Assembly (NCBI RefSeq): GCF_014200435.1
Contig: NZ_JACHBR010000001.1
Span: 3,379,501-3,443,500, forward strand
Length of the DNA stretch: 64,000 nt
Direction of reading: 5' to 3'
Source of the DNA: Sphaerisporangium krabiense
GTDB lineage: Bacteria; Actinomycetota; Actinomycetes; Streptosporangiales; Streptosporangiaceae
Position 1 is the first letter of the stretch. Every line of letters starts with the position of its first letter. The translations under genes were made by a program, and so were the position numbers. Below are positions 49,376 to 58,192 of the stretch, one piece after another. The notes under the pieces were generated by a model. That model saw only the letters and a program-made list of their open reading frames with translations. It had not been told where the DNA came from and ran no database searches.

Positions 49376-49984
49376 CTACAGGGGCATGCCCTCCTCCAGG
49401 AAGGCCAGCACCTCGTCCATCAGGGCGGGCAGCGAGACGTCCCGCCCGGAGACGACCCAGCGTTCCATGGCGGCGATCCAGGCCCCGATGACCGCGCCGG
49501 CGGCGGCGCGCACGCGAAGGTCGTCGGCGGAGCGGCCGGTGCGCTCGGCCAGCATCGAGGCCAGCGCGGCCATGGTCGCGAGCTGTCCCTCGACCTGGCG
49601 GGCGCGCAGGGCCGGGATGGACCAGATCAGCTCGATCCGGCGCCGGATCGTCCGCTCGTCGGCCTCGAAGACCTCGGTGAAGACCTCGCCCATCGCGGCC
49701 CGCATCGCGGCCAGCGGGCCGAGGGACGCGGGCTGCCGCAGGTAGGCGGCGGCGATCATGGGGTCGTAGTCGTCCCGCATGACGACGTCTTCCTTGGTGG
49801 GGAAGTAGCGGAAGAACGTGCTCGGGGAGACCTCCGCGGCCTCGGCGATCTGCTCGACGGTCGTGGCGTCGTAGCCCTGCTCGGTGAACAGCCGCAGGGC
49901 GTGTTCCTGGATGGCCTGCCGGGTCTTGGCCTTCTTGCGTTCGCGAAGACCGGCGGGCCGGTCGGCGCGCGGAGGTGAACTCAT
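49376..49984 (-). CDS. TetR/AcrR-family transcriptional regulator
   Basis: A 202-residue protein. The N-terminal HTH is KTRQAIQEHALRLFTEQGYD through TVEQIAEAAEVSPSTFFRYF, typical of TetR. The C-terminal ligand domain (about 75-200) is helical and MftR-like (EADERTIRRRIELIWSIPAL). ATG 49984 has GAGGGG just upstream; an in-frame start at 50032 would add 16 residues. It is divergent from the RHH-like gene with a 118-bp gap, a possible target. Ligand unknown. Confidence 0.9.
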   Translation of the reverse strand: MSSPPRADRPAGLRERKKAKTRQAIQEHALRLFTEQGYDATTVEQIAEAAEVSPSTFFRYFPTKEDVVMRDDYDPMIAAAYLRQPASLGPLAAMRAAMGEVFTEVFEADERTIRRRIELIWSIPALRARQVEGQLATMAALASMLAERTGRSADDLRVRAAAGAVIGAWIAAMERWVVSGRDVSLPALMDEVLAFLEEGMPL

Positions 49985-50067
49985 CCCCTCATTGTGGCCG
50001 GATCGGGCGCCCGCCACCGGTTTCGCGCGCACGGCGCACGGTAGCGCTCCACCGGGACGACCACCCC

Positions 50068-50095
50068 TTGCCGTACGCCCGTAGCGGTGTAATTT
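50068..50095 (+). promoter_or_regulatory. Promoter of a leaderless transcript
   Basis: TTGCCG (50068-50073) and TAATTT (50090-50095) are 16 bp apart and match the -35 and -10 pattern of the main sigma factor. The ATG of the next gene lies only 7 nt after the -10 hexamer, so the transcript probably begins at the start codon. No Shine-Dalgarno is present, consistent with this. Confidence 0.65.
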
Positions 50096-50102
50096 GGATT
50101 AC

Positions 50103-50624
50103 ATGGATACAGATGAGTCTGTGATCACGTCCTGGTTCACCGGCCGGCTGCCCGAGCAGTGGTTCGGCGGACGCCACGAGTTCGTCATCGACCGTGAGGA
50201 GGTCGCGGTCGTCGGCACGCTGCCGGTGCCCTCGGCCGCGGAGGGCGTCCAGGACGCCGAGCGGGCCGCGCTGCTGGACGGCCACATCCAGCGCTTCCGC
50301 GAGGAGACCCGCGAGCGGCGCATCGAGATCGCCCGCGAGGCCGAGCACCGGTTCCGCCGCAAGGTCTCCTGGGGCGTCTCCTGCGGCGACGAGACAGTGA
50401 TGTTCACCACCCTTTCCGTCCCCGTCATGACCCGGCTGCGCCAGCAGGAACGACGTGTGCTGGACACGCTGGTCGCGGCGGGGGTCGCGCGCAGCCGCAG
50501 CGACGCCCTGGCGTGGTGCGTGCGTCTGGTGGGGAGCAAGACCGACACGTGGCTCGCTGACCTGCGCGATGCCCTCCAGCACGTGGACCGGGTGCGTTCC
50601 TCGGGCCCCGATCTCAATGGCTGA
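50103..50624 (+). CDS. Unknown protein with RHH-like C-terminal segment
   Basis: A 173-residue protein starting MDTDESVITSWFTGRLPEQW, probably translated from a leaderless mRNA. The middle is a long charged helix (IQRFREETRERRIEIAREAE). The C-terminal VPVMTRLRQQERRVLDTLVA followed by GVARSRSDALAWCVRLV is reminiscent of a ribbon-helix-helix DNA-binding segment. No signal peptide. It sits between a TetR gene and pckG. Family not recognised. Confidence 0.72.
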   Translation: MDTDESVITSWFTGRLPEQWFGGRHEFVIDREEVAVVGTLPVPSAAEGVQDAERAALLDGHIQRFREETRERRIEIAREAEHRFRRKVSWGVSCGDETVMFTTLSVPVMTRLRQQERRVLDTLVAAGVARSRSDALAWCVRLVGSKTDTWLADLRDALQHVDRVRSSGPDLNG

Positions 50625-50646
50625 ATTGGACTGAACCACTGCGCCG

Positions 50647-50681
50647 ACAGGCATAGACCATTGCAATTGGCCTATACCAAT
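50647..50681. promoter_or_regulatory. Two DasR-like (dre) sites upstream of pckG
   Basis: ACAGGCATAGACCATT (50647-50662) and ATTGGCCTATACCAAT (50666-50681) each match 12 of 16 positions of the Streptomyces dre consensus ACTGGTCTAGACCACT, and start 19 bp apart. The second has perfect ATTGG/CCAAT arms. They could bind a GntR/HutC-family regulator. They lie about 310 bp upstream of pckG and just after the preceding gene. Confidence 0.45.
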
Positions 50682-50685
50682 GTTT

Positions 50686-50725
50686 GCCCCGGCCCCCTCG
50701 GGACAGTACGAGGGTCGGCCGGGGC
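50686..50725 (+). terminator. Terminator hairpin after the RHH-like gene
   Basis: Nested arms GCCCCGGCC / GGCCGGGGC and CCCTCG / CGAGGG form a 15-bp interrupted stem with loop GGACAGTA, followed by GCGCACTTTTATC. It begins 62 bp after the stop of the preceding gene. The remaining intergenic DNA to pckG (to 50990) is AT-richer and contains no gene; it should hold the pckG promoter and a long 5' UTR. Confidence 0.7.
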
Positions 50726-50990
50726 GCGCACTTTTATCTCGGTCAGCGGCGGGTAAACTGCCCCGCATCATCGAGGCCCCTGCCTGCTGCGACGTGCGTG
50801 CCGTCGCGGCAGGCCGGAGCCACGGCGACGCTCCGAATTTATCCGGCGGAAACGAAAGTGAAATGCGTGCGACGATCTCCCCGATTTGGGGTGCTCTTGC
50901 ACCTGCGTTTCACCGACTGGTCTACGCCAACTTGGATTCGCGGGCGTTCGTCGTCAATGATGTTTGGCCTGAGAGTAAGGAGCCGGCCCA

Positions 50991-52793
50991 GTGTCAGTTT
51001 CCATTGAAATGACCGCCCCGACGACCCATTCCGAGCTCGTCGCGTGGGTGCAGGAGATCGCCGAACTGACCCGTCCGGACCGCGTCGAGTGGTGCGACGG
51101 CTCGGAGGCCGAATGGACGCGACTGACGAACCTGCTGGTCGAGCAGGGGACCTTCACTCGCCTCGCCAAGCGCCCGAACAGTTTCCACGCGGCCTCGGAC
51201 CCTTCCGACGTCGCGCGTGTCGAGGACCGCACGTTCATCTGCTCGGAGGACCCGGAGGACGCCGGGCCGACGAACAACTGGATCGCGCCCGCGGAGATGC
51301 GCGGCACCTTCGACCACCTCTTCAGCGGGTCGATGCGGGGCCGCACGATGTACGTCGTGCCCTTCTGCATGGGCCCGCTGGGCGGCGAGATCTCGCAGCT
51401 CGGCGTCGAGATCACCGACTCCCCGTACGTCGCCGTCTCCATGCGGATCATGACGCGCATGGGCGAGGCGGCGCTGCGGCTGATCGAGGAGCGCGGTGAC
51501 TACGTGAAGTGCGTCCACTCGGTGGGCGCGCCGCTGCTGCCCGGCCAGCAGGACGTCCCGTGGCCGTGCAACCCGACCAAGTACATCAGCCATTTCCCCG
51601 AGTCCCGGGAGATCTGGTCGTACGGCTCGGGGTACGGCGGCAACGCGCTGCTCGGCAAGAAGTGCTACGCCCTGCGCATCGCCAGCGCGATGGCGCGCGA
51701 CGAGGGCTGGCTCGCCGAGCACATGCTGATCCTCAAGCTCACCCCGCCCGCCGGGGAGACGCGCTACATCGCCGCGGCGTTCCCGTCGGCGTGCGGCAAG
51801 ACCAACCTCGCGATGCTGAAGCCCACGATCCCGGGCTGGAAGGTCGAGACGGTCGGCGACGACATCGCCTGGATGCGCTTCGGCGCGGACGGCCGCCTGT
51901 ACGCGATCAACCCGGAGGCCGGGTTCTTCGGCGTCGCGCCCGGCACCGGCATGTCCACCAACGCCAACGCGGTCGAGGCGCTGTGGGGCAACAGCATCTT
52001 CACCAACGTCGCGCTGACCGACGACGGCGACGTGTGGTGGGAGGGACTCACCGACGAGCCGCCGGCGCACCTGACCGACTGGCGCGGGCGCGACTGGACG
52101 CCGGCCTCGTCCGAGCCCGCCGCGCACCCGAACGCCCGCTTCACCACGCCGGCCGCCCAGGCCCCGACGATCGCCCCCGAGTGGCGCGACCCGAAGGGCG
52201 TGCCGATCTCGGCGATCCTGTTCGGCGGCCGCCGCGCGAGCGCCGTCCCGCTGGTGACCGAGTCGTTCGGCTGGCAGCACGGGGTGTTCCTCGGCGCGAA
52301 CGTCGCCTCGGAGAAGACCGCCGCCGCCGAGGGCACCGTGGGCGAGCTGCGCCGCGACCCGTTCGCGATGCTGCCGTTCTGCGGCTACAACATGGGTGAC
52401 TACTTCGGCCACTGGATCGAGATCGGGAAGAAGGCCGACCCCGCCAAGCTGCCGCGGCTCTACTACGTCAACTGGTTCCGCAAGGACGCCTCCGGGCGCT
52501 TCGTGTGGCCGGGGTTCGGCGAGAACATCCGCGTGCTGAAGTGGATCGTCGAGCGGCTGAACGGCCGCGCCGACGCGGTCGAGACGCCGATCGGCCTGCT
52601 CCCCGCCGACGGCGCCCTCGACCTCGACGGCCTGGACCTGACCGAGGAGGACCTCGGCACGCTGCTGTCGGTGGACCGCGAGGTGTGGCGGCAGGAGGCG
52701 GCGCTGATCCCGGGCTTCTTCGAGACGTTCGGCTCGCACCTGCCCGCCGAACTGCGTGAGGAGTACGAGGCCCTGGTACGGCGGCTCGGCTGA
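50991..52793 (+). CDS. pckG: Phosphoenolpyruvate carboxykinase (GTP)
   Basis: It converts oxaloacetate and GTP to PEP, the first committed step of gluconeogenesis. A 600-residue protein, the usual length. Signatures: the P-loop [13 protein letters not shown] with the reactive Cys, [10 protein letters not shown] with the metal-binding Lys, [10 protein letters not shown] for the second metal site, [11 protein letters not shown], and [11 protein letters not shown] for guanine binding. GTG 50991 has a GGAG about 11 nt upstream. Two dre-like sites upstream may tie it to amino-sugar or carbon control. Confidence 0.97.
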   Translation: MSVSIEMTAPTTHSELVAWVQEIAELTRPDRVEWCDGSEAEWTRLTNLLVEQGTFTRLAKRPNSFHAASDPSDVARVEDRTFICSEDPEDAGPTNNWIAPAEMRGTFDHLFSGSMRGRTMYVVPFCMGPLGGEISQLGVEITDSPYVAVSMRIMTRMGEAALRLIEERGDYVKCVHSVGAPLLPGQQDVPWPCNPTKYISHFPESREIWSYGSGYGGNALLGKKCYALRIASAMARDEGWLAEHMLILKLTPPAGETRYIAAAFPSACGKTNLAMLKPTIPGWKVETVGDDIAWMRFGADGRLYAINPEAGFFGVAPGTGMSTNANAVEALWGNSIFTNVALTDDGDVWWEGLTDEPPAHLTDWRGRDWTPASSEPAAHPNARFTTPAAQAPTIAPEWRDPKGVPISAILFGGRRASAVPLVTESFGWQHGVFLGANVASEKTAAAEGTVGELRRDPFAMLPFCGYNMGDYFGHWIEIGKKADPAKLPRLYYVNWFRKDASGRFVWPGFGENIRVLKWIVERLNGRADAVETPIGLLPADGALDLDGLDLTEEDLGTLLSVDREVWRQEAALIPGFFETFGSHLPAELREEYEALVRRLG

Positions 52794-53154
52794 CCCCGCG
52801 ACCCCGACGGGGTCAGGCGGGTCATGTCCGAGTCGGCGCGGCCAGGTAAAGGTTTCGCCTCGTCGCGTAGATCATGGTTGACCGTGCTCGCCGGCGCCCG
52901 CGCCCGCGAGCCGGTCGCACCATGCCCGGAGAGTGCCCAGAGAGTGCCCAGAGACTGCTCAGGGACAGCCCGGAGACTGCGCAGAGACCGCGCAGAGACC
53001 GCGCGGATGTTGTGCGGATGTTGTGCGGACACCGAGAAGACGCCTTCCCGGCGCTGGCCCGTGACACAAGCTGGGGGCGGGCGAGTGCCCGGGCACGTGA
53101 TAATTGCGTGTTGTCAACGTCCGGAAGCGGACGGGCGGCGAAGGGGAGGTCTCC
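52794..53154. other. Intergenic region with an 11-bp tandem array
   Basis: No credible gene in about 360 bp. The main content is the ten-unit 11-bp repeat (52929-53038). The strand upstream of the prenyltransferase is otherwise GC-rich, with a better AT-content stretch CACGTGATAATTGCG at 53095-53109 that may hold the -10 (TGATAATT). Confidence 0.55.
52929..53038. repeat. Ten-unit tandem array of 11-bp repeats
   Basis: The units, each 11 bp, start every 11 bases from 52929: GAGAGTGCCCA twice, GAGACTGCTCA, GGGACAGCCCG, GAGACTGCGCA, GAGACCGCGCA, GAGACCGCGCG, GATGTTGTGCG twice, GACACCGAGAA. Identical neighbours (units 1-2, 8-9) indicate recent slippage; a GA-NN-TGC pattern runs through most units. 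The period of about one helical turn puts all copies on one DNA face. It lies 117 bp upstream of the prenyltransferase. Confidence 0.88.
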
Positions 53155-53916
53155 ATGGGCGCGCGCGATCTCGTGTACCGGCTGTACGAGCGCCGGCTCG
53201 AATCGAAGCTGTCCGGGAGCCAGATACCGCGCCACGTGGGCGTCATCGTCGACGGCAACCGCCGCTGGGCCAGGGCCATGGGGTTGCGCGACGTCCGCCA
53301 CGGCCACCAGAAGGGCGCGGACAAGATCTCCGAGCTGCTGGTGTGGTGCCGCGAGGCCGGGGTCGAGATCGTCACGGTGTGGCTGCTGTCGAGCGACAAC
53401 CTCTCCCGTCCCAAGGAAGAGCTCGACCCGCTCGTGGAGATCATCGAGGGCACGGTGCAAGGGCTGGTCGCCGGCGGCTGGCACGTCAACCCGGTGGGCG
53501 CGTTAGACCTCCTGCCGGACAGCACGGCCAGAGTCCTTAAAGATGCGAAAGAAGTAACATCGCACCGTCCTGGGCTGATTGTGAACGTGGCCGTTGGGTA
53601 TGGAGGAAGGCGTGAGATCGCTGATGCGGTGCGCTCCCTCCTCCAGGAGCACGCCAGCAAGGGCGCGAGCATCGAGGAACTCGTCGAGGCCCTCGATGTG
53701 GAGCACATCGCGGAGCATCTCTACACGCGCGGCCTCCCCGACCCGGACCTCCTCATCCGCACGTCGGGAGAGCAGCGGCTCTCCGGCTTCCTGCTCTGGC
53801 AGAGCGCCCACTCGGAGTTCTACTTCTGCGAGGCCTACTGGCCCGACTTCCGCAGAGTGGACTTCCTGCGGGCCCTCCGCTCGTACGCCGCGCGCCACCG
53901 ACGGTACGGCAACTGA
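53155..53916 (+). CDS. uppS: cis-Prenyltransferase (UppS family, short-chain type)
   Basis: A 253-residue undecaprenyl-diphosphate-synthase family enzyme. It elongates allylic diphosphates with cis-isoprene units. ATG 53155 has RBS GGAGG 5 nt upstream. The catalytic Asp is in VIVDGNRRWARAMG, and RTSGEQRLSGFLLWQSAHSE with FYFCEAYWPDF is the C-terminal signature. Actinobacteria have a second member (like mycobacterial Rv1086, Z-farnesyl-diphosphate synthase); VWLLSSDNLSRPKEEL fits that group better than the long-chain form, so the product length is inferred. Confidence 0.9.
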   Translation: MGARDLVYRLYERRLESKLSGSQIPRHVGVIVDGNRRWARAMGLRDVRHGHQKGADKISELLVWCREAGVEIVTVWLLSSDNLSRPKEELDPLVEIIEGTVQGLVAGGWHVNPVGALDLLPDSTARVLKDAKEVTSHRPGLIVNVAVGYGGRREIADAVRSLLQEHASKGASIEELVEALDVEHIAEHLYTRGLPDPDLLIRTSGEQRLSGFLLWQSAHSEFYFCEAYWPDFRRVDFLRALRSYAARHRRYGN

Positions 53917-54155
53917 AACGCCCGGTGAAATCCATCTATCCCCGCCCTTCACGCCGTTGGGCCGGGCGGATTCACGACGTACCGTAAACAGTAGGCAGTC
54001 CATACGGCCTACTTCGGGAGAGGGTCCGCCTTGCGTCGCCGTTCGACGAGGAGGGCCGGTATCCGGCGTCGCCTCGCGGGAGCGCGCAGCCGGGCCCGGT
54101 CCGTTCACCACCTCATCTGGCAGGGCGCTGCACTCTGGCGCCCGGGGGAGAACGC

Positions 54156-55493
54156 GTGGCAGTGTCCTCGACCAACCCGTCCACTGAATCCGGTAGCCCG
54201 ACGCCGTCCAGGCGTACCTACATTGTGGACACCTCTGTCCTCCTGTCCGACCCGGCGGCGATGAGCCGCTTCGCCGAGCACGAAGTCGTCCTACCGATCG
54301 TCGTCATCACCGAGCTTGAGGCCAAGCGCCATCACCCGGAGCTGGGGTACTTCGCCCGCAAGGCCCTCCGCTTCCTCGACGATCTGCGGGTACGGCACGG
54401 CAGGCTGGACGAGCCCATGCCGATAGGCGAGGGCGGCACCATCAGGGTCGAGCTCAACCACAGTGACCCCGCGATCCTCCCCGCCGGGTTCCGGCTCGGC
54501 GACAACGACACCCGCATCCTCACCGTCGCCCGCACCCTCGCCGCCGAGGGCTGCGACGTCGTCCTCGTCTCCAAGGACCTCCCGATGCGGGTCAAGGCCG
54601 CCTCGATCGGCCTGACCGCGGAGGAGTACCGCGCCGACCTGGTCGTGGAGTCCGGCTGGACCGGCATGCACGAGCTGCAGGTCACCACCGACGACATCGA
54701 GAACCTCTTCGAGCACGGCACGCTGGACCACGAAGAGGCTCGCGAGCTGCCCACCCACACCGGCCTGCGCATGCTGTCGGCGCGCGGCTCCGCCCTCGGG
54801 CGCGTGCTGCCCGACAAGTCCGTGCGGCTGGTGCGCGGCGACCGCGAGGTCTTCGGCCTGCACGGCCGCTCCGCCGAGCAGCGCATCGCCCTGGACCTGC
54901 TCATGGACCCCGAGGTCGGCATCGTCTCGCTCGGCGGGCGCGCGGGCACCGGCAAGTCCGCGCTCGCGCTGTGCGCCGGCCTCGAGGCCGTCCTGGAGCG
55001 CCGCCAGCACCGCAAGGTCGTCGTCTTCCGTCCCCTGTACGCCGTCGGCGGCCAGGAGCTCGGCTACCTGCCGGGCACCGAGAACGAGAAGATGGGGCCC
55101 TGGGCGCAGGCGGTGTACGACACGCTCGGCGCGGTCACCACGCCCGAGGTGATCGAGGAGGTCCTCGACCGCGGCATGCTGGAGGTCCTTCCCCTCACGC
55201 ACATCCGCGGCCGGTCGCTGCACGACGCGTTCGTCATCGTGGACGAGGCGCAGTCGCTGGAGCGCGGCGTCCTGCTGACCGTGCTGTCGCGCATCGGCGC
55301 GAACTCCCGCGTCGTGCTCACCCACGACATCGCCCAGCGCGACAACCTCAGGGTGGGCCGCCACGACGGCGTCGTGGCCGTCGTCGAGAAGCTCAAGGGC
55401 CACCCCTTGTTCGCGCACGTCACGCTCACCCGCTCGGAGCGCTCGCCCATCGCCGCCCTGGTGACCGAGATGCTGGAGGACATCACGATCTGA
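54156..55493 (+). CDS. PIN-PhoH fusion protein (PhoH2 type)
   Basis: A 445-residue protein. The N-terminal PIN domain (about 20-165) has the acidic residues of a ribonuclease: [23 protein letters not shown] and [12 protein letters not shown]. The C-terminal PhoH domain (from about 225) has Walker [14 protein letters not shown] and Walker [13 protein letters not shown]. Related mycobacterial PhoH2 proteins are RNA helicases/RNases. GTG 54156 has GGGGGAG about 6 nt upstream. No antitoxin gene is adjacent. Confidence 0.93.
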   Translation: MAVSSTNPSTESGSPTPSRRTYIVDTSVLLSDPAAMSRFAEHEVVLPIVVITELEAKRHHPELGYFARKALRFLDDLRVRHGRLDEPMPIGEGGTIRVELNHSDPAILPAGFRLGDNDTRILTVARTLAAEGCDVVLVSKDLPMRVKAASIGLTAEEYRADLVVESGWTGMHELQVTTDDIENLFEHGTLDHEEARELPTHTGLRMLSARGSALGRVLPDKSVRLVRGDREVFGLHGRSAEQRIALDLLMDPEVGIVSLGGRAGTGKSALALCAGLEAVLERRQHRKVVVFRPLYAVGGQELGYLPGTENEKMGPWAQAVYDTLGAVTTPEVIEEVLDRGMLEVLPLTHIRGRSLHDAFVIVDEAQSLERGVLLTVLSRIGANSRVVLTHDIAQRDNLRVGRHDGVVAVVEKLKGHPLFAHVTLTRSERSPIAALVTEMLEDITI

Positions 55494-55506
55494 GCGGCGG
55501 CCCTCG

Positions 55507-56061
55507 TCACGGCGGAAGGTTCACGCTCGGGGCCGCCAGCCGGTGGTACTCCTTGCAGGTGTGCTCACCGAGGGCCAGCGGCCCCTTGGGCGTCGTCTGA
55601 GTGATCTTCACGGCCCAGATCTCCTCGCGCAGCCGCGCGGTGCAGGTGATCTGGGCCATCGCCGTCCTCCCCAGCGTGCCGGGACCGTTGACGATCACGT
55701 GCAGGCGCAGGCCCACGGGGTTCTCCGGGTCGTTGCGCACGCCGCTGTCCACGCCGTACCGCCCGAGCACGCTCTGCTCCAGCCGGAACCCGCGCAGCGC
55801 GGTGCCGAGCCCGTCCCCCGGCTGCCTGCCCACCTCGAACAGGGCCGTGATCAGGTCCTCGACGGCCGGCGACGCGGTGGTGACGTTCTTGGGCGCGAGC
55901 CGCCCGCCCCGCAGCAGGTAGATCGTGCCGGCCGCGCCGCGCGCGCTGATCACCGGGGCGGGGCCCGCGTCCGCCACCCGGGTCGGCTCCACCCCGCACG
56001 CCGCCGCCGCGAGGGCGCACGCCAGCGCCAGGACGGGCCCGGCCAGGCGGAGGGATCTCAT
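55507..56061 (-). CDS. Lipoprotein with a GerMN-like domain
   Basis: A 184-residue protein. The signal peptide (MRSLRLAGPVLALACALAAA) ends in the lipobox AAACG, so it should be anchored to the outer face of the membrane. The mature part resembles a GerMN-type domain (TIYLLRGGRLAPKNVTTASP, AVEDLITALFEVG). It is the last gene of a three-gene minus-strand operon with a response regulator and sensor kinase and starts 14 bp after the kinase stop. Such lipoproteins often modulate the kinase. Confidence 0.82.
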   Translation of the reverse strand: MRSLRLAGPVLALACALAAAACGVEPTRVADAGPAPVISARGAAGTIYLLRGGRLAPKNVTTASPAVEDLITALFEVGRQPGDGLGTALRGFRLEQSVLGRYGVDSGVRNDPENPVGLRLHVIVNGPGTLGRTAMAQITCTARLREEIWAVKITQTTPKGPLALGEHTCKEYHRLAAPSVNLPP

Positions 56062-56075
56062 GGGGCTCGCGGGTC

Positions 56076-57515
56076 TCACGGGTGGGGTATCCAGACGGTG
56101 AACTGCGTCCCAGGGTCGCACAGCTCCACGCGGATGGTGCCGCCGTGCAGTTCGGCGTTGGCCTTGGCGATGGCGAGGCCGAGCCCGCTGCCCTCGCTGC
56201 GCGCGCGGCCCGCGCCCACCTTGTAGAACCGCTCGAAGACGTGCGGAAGGTCCTCGCGCGGGATGCCCTTGCCGCGGTCGCGCACCTTGACCTCCAGCCC
56301 GCTGCGCAGCCGCCGCGCGGCGACGGTCACGGGCGGCGCGCCGTGGCGCAGGGCGTTGCCGACCAGGTTGGCCACGATGACGTCGAACCGGCGCGGGTCC
56401 AGCGAGAACGACAGTCCCCGCGCGTCGTCCACCCGCACCCGCCCCGTCCACCCGCGGATCTCCAGGCAGTCGGCGAGCGCCACGCCGACGTCGACGTTCT
56501 CCCTGATGAGCAGGGCGGTGCCCGAGTCCAGCCTGCTCGCCTCGATGAGGTGCTCGACCAGGACGCGCAGCCGGTCGATCTCGCGGACCACGATGTCGAC
56601 GGCCTTGCCGGCGTCGGGGGGAAGGTGCTGGGCCTCCTCGGTGAGCATGTCGGTGACGGCGGTCATCGCGGTGAGCGGGGTGCGCAGCTCGTGGGAGACG
56701 TCGGCCACGAACCGCCGCGACATGGCCTCCAGGGCGCGCAGCTCCGAGACGGTCTGCTCGAGCGCCGAGGCCGTGTCGTTGAAGGTCGCGGTGAGGTCGG
56801 CCAGCTCGTCGCGGCCGTGCACGGGCAGGCGCGTGTCCAGCCGTCCGGCGCCGAGCGCCCGCGCGGCCTCGCCGAGCCTGCGCACGGGCAGCAGCACGCT
56901 GCGCGCGGACACGAGCGCGACCGTCAGCGCGATGGCCAGCGTGATCCCGGACGACTGGGCGAGCGCGGTGCGGAGGCGGACGAGGACGCCCTCCTCCTCC
57001 TTGAGGGAGACGAAGACGAAGACGGTCATGCCGGTGGGGCGGACCGCGCCCGTCCTGGTCAGCCGGTGGACCTGCGTGCCGATCAGCAGCCACGGCTCGT
57101 TCTTGATCATCAGCCGCTGGCGGACCATGCGGGTGGCCGCCTTCTGGCGCAGCTCGGCCGGCACGTCGGCGAGGCCGAGGATGGTGCCGCTGCTCAGCCG
57201 CTCGCGGTCGCCGTACCGCAGGATGACCTGCCGGTCGGGGCCGTCCAGCGACTCGGCCAGCGCGTTGAGGTCGTTCTCCGACACCGCCGAGTCGGTCGGC
57301 CACAACAGGTCGCTGGTGCCGATGGGGAGGGAGATGCGCTGCAGCACGTCGCGGACGTCCACGGTGGCGCCGTTCTCGGCCCGCTCCAGCAGCGCGCGGC
57401 GGACGAGCTGGTATCCGATGCCCGCGACCAGCGCGGAGGCGGTCACCGCCACCAGGATGAAGGTGATGACCAGCCGGACGCGCAGTCCCGTCGGGCGCCG
57501 GCGGCCGAGCCTCAC
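56076..57515 (-). CDS. Sensor histidine kinase (EnvZ type)
   Basis: A 479-residue kinase. The GTG at 57515 overlaps the regulator's stop as GTGA. Helix 1 at about 14-36, an extracytoplasmic domain of about 120 residues, helix 2 (about 165-185), a HAMP domain (PVRRLGEAARALGAGRLDTR), HisKA with the phospho-His in DVSHELRTPLTAM, and HATPase_c with N-box IVANLVGNALRHG and GKGIPREDLP / SEGSGLGLAI. The signal is unknown. It should phosphorylate the OmpR-type regulator encoded upstream. Confidence 0.95.
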   Translation of the reverse strand: MRLGRRRPTGLRVRLVITFILVAVTASALVAGIGYQLVRRALLERAENGATVDVRDVLQRISLPIGTSDLLWPTDSAVSENDLNALAESLDGPDRQVILRYGDRERLSSGTILGLADVPAELRQKAATRMVRQRLMIKNEPWLLIGTQVHRLTRTGAVRPTGMTVFVFVSLKEEEGVLVRLRTALAQSSGITLAIALTVALVSARSVLLPVRRLGEAARALGAGRLDTRLPVHGRDELADLTATFNDTASALEQTVSELRALEAMSRRFVADVSHELRTPLTAMTAVTDMLTEEAQHLPPDAGKAVDIVVREIDRLRVLVEHLIEASRLDSGTALLIRENVDVGVALADCLEIRGWTGRVRVDDARGLSFSLDPRRFDVIVANLVGNALRHGAPPVTVAARRLRSGLEVKVRDRGKGIPREDLPHVFERFYKVGAGRARSEGSGLGLAIAKANAELHGGTIRVELCDPGTQFTVWIPHP

Positions 57516-58192
57516 GGCGGGCTGAAGCGGTATCCGAAGCCGCGCACGGTGTGGATGTACACGGGCTCCGCGGGTACGGGCTCGATCTTGGCGCGGATGC
57601 GCTGGACGCAGGCGTCCACGAGCCGGGAGTCCGCCACGTGGTTGTGGTCCCAGACCGCGCGCAGCAGGTAGCGGCGGTTGAGCACCTGGCCGGGGTGGCG
57701 GACGAGTTCGAGCAGCAGGCGCAGCTCGGTGGGCGTGAGGTGGATCTCGCGGTTGGCCAGCGTGACCTTCAGCGCGCCCCGGTCCACGACCAGGTCGCCG
57801 AAGCTGATCCGGTCGGCGGAGGCGGACTCCAGGCGGCGCAGCACGGCGCGGATGCGGGCGTCCAGCACGCGCGGCTCGACCGGCTTGACCACGTAGTCGT
57901 CGGCGCCGGCCTCGAGCCCGACCACGATGTCGAGGTCGTCGCCCCGGGCGGTGAGCAGGATGATGGGCAGCGAGTCGAGCCTGCGGATCCTGCGGCACAC
58001 CTCCACGCCGTCGATGCCGGGGAGCATGACGTCGAGGATCACGATCTCCGGACGGCGGGCGCGCACGTGGTCCAGGGCCTCCTCCCCGGTCGCGTAGGCG
58101 GTGACCGAGTGTCCCTGTCGCGTGAGCGCCAGCTCCAGGCCCGTCCGTACGGAGGGGTCGTCTTCTACGAGGAGGATGCCGGCCACCCGCAC
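57512..58192 (-). CDS. OmpR-family response regulator
   Basis: A 226-residue protein. Receiver domain: VEDDPSVR acidic pair, phospho-Asp in IVILDVMLPGIDG, switch Thr in ILLTARGDD and the Lys of DDYVVKPVEP. The C-terminal winged helix (about 130-226) has LTPTELRLLLELVRHPGQVL and VQRIRAKIEP, with HTVRGFGYRF. GTG 58192 starts the operon, which continues with the kinase and lipoprotein. The 395-bp region upstream separates it from the divergent lytic transglycosylase gene. Confidence 0.96.
   Translation of the reverse strand: MRVAGILLVEDDPSVRTGLELALTRQGHSVTAYATGEEALDHVRARRPEIVILDVMLPGIDGVEVCRRIRRLDSLPIILLTARGDDLDIVVGLEAGADDYVVKPVEPRVLDARIRAVLRRLESASADRISFGDLVVDRGALKVTLANREIHLTPTELRLLLELVRHPGQVLNRRYLLRAVWDHNHVADSRLVDACVQRIRAKIEPVPAEPVYIHTVRGFGYRFSPP

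Noticed and set aside
52929-53038. CRISPR-like or PHO-box array before uppS
   Set aside because: The 11-bp units have no spacers and no GTTCAC-type core; a minisatellite or other operator is more likely.
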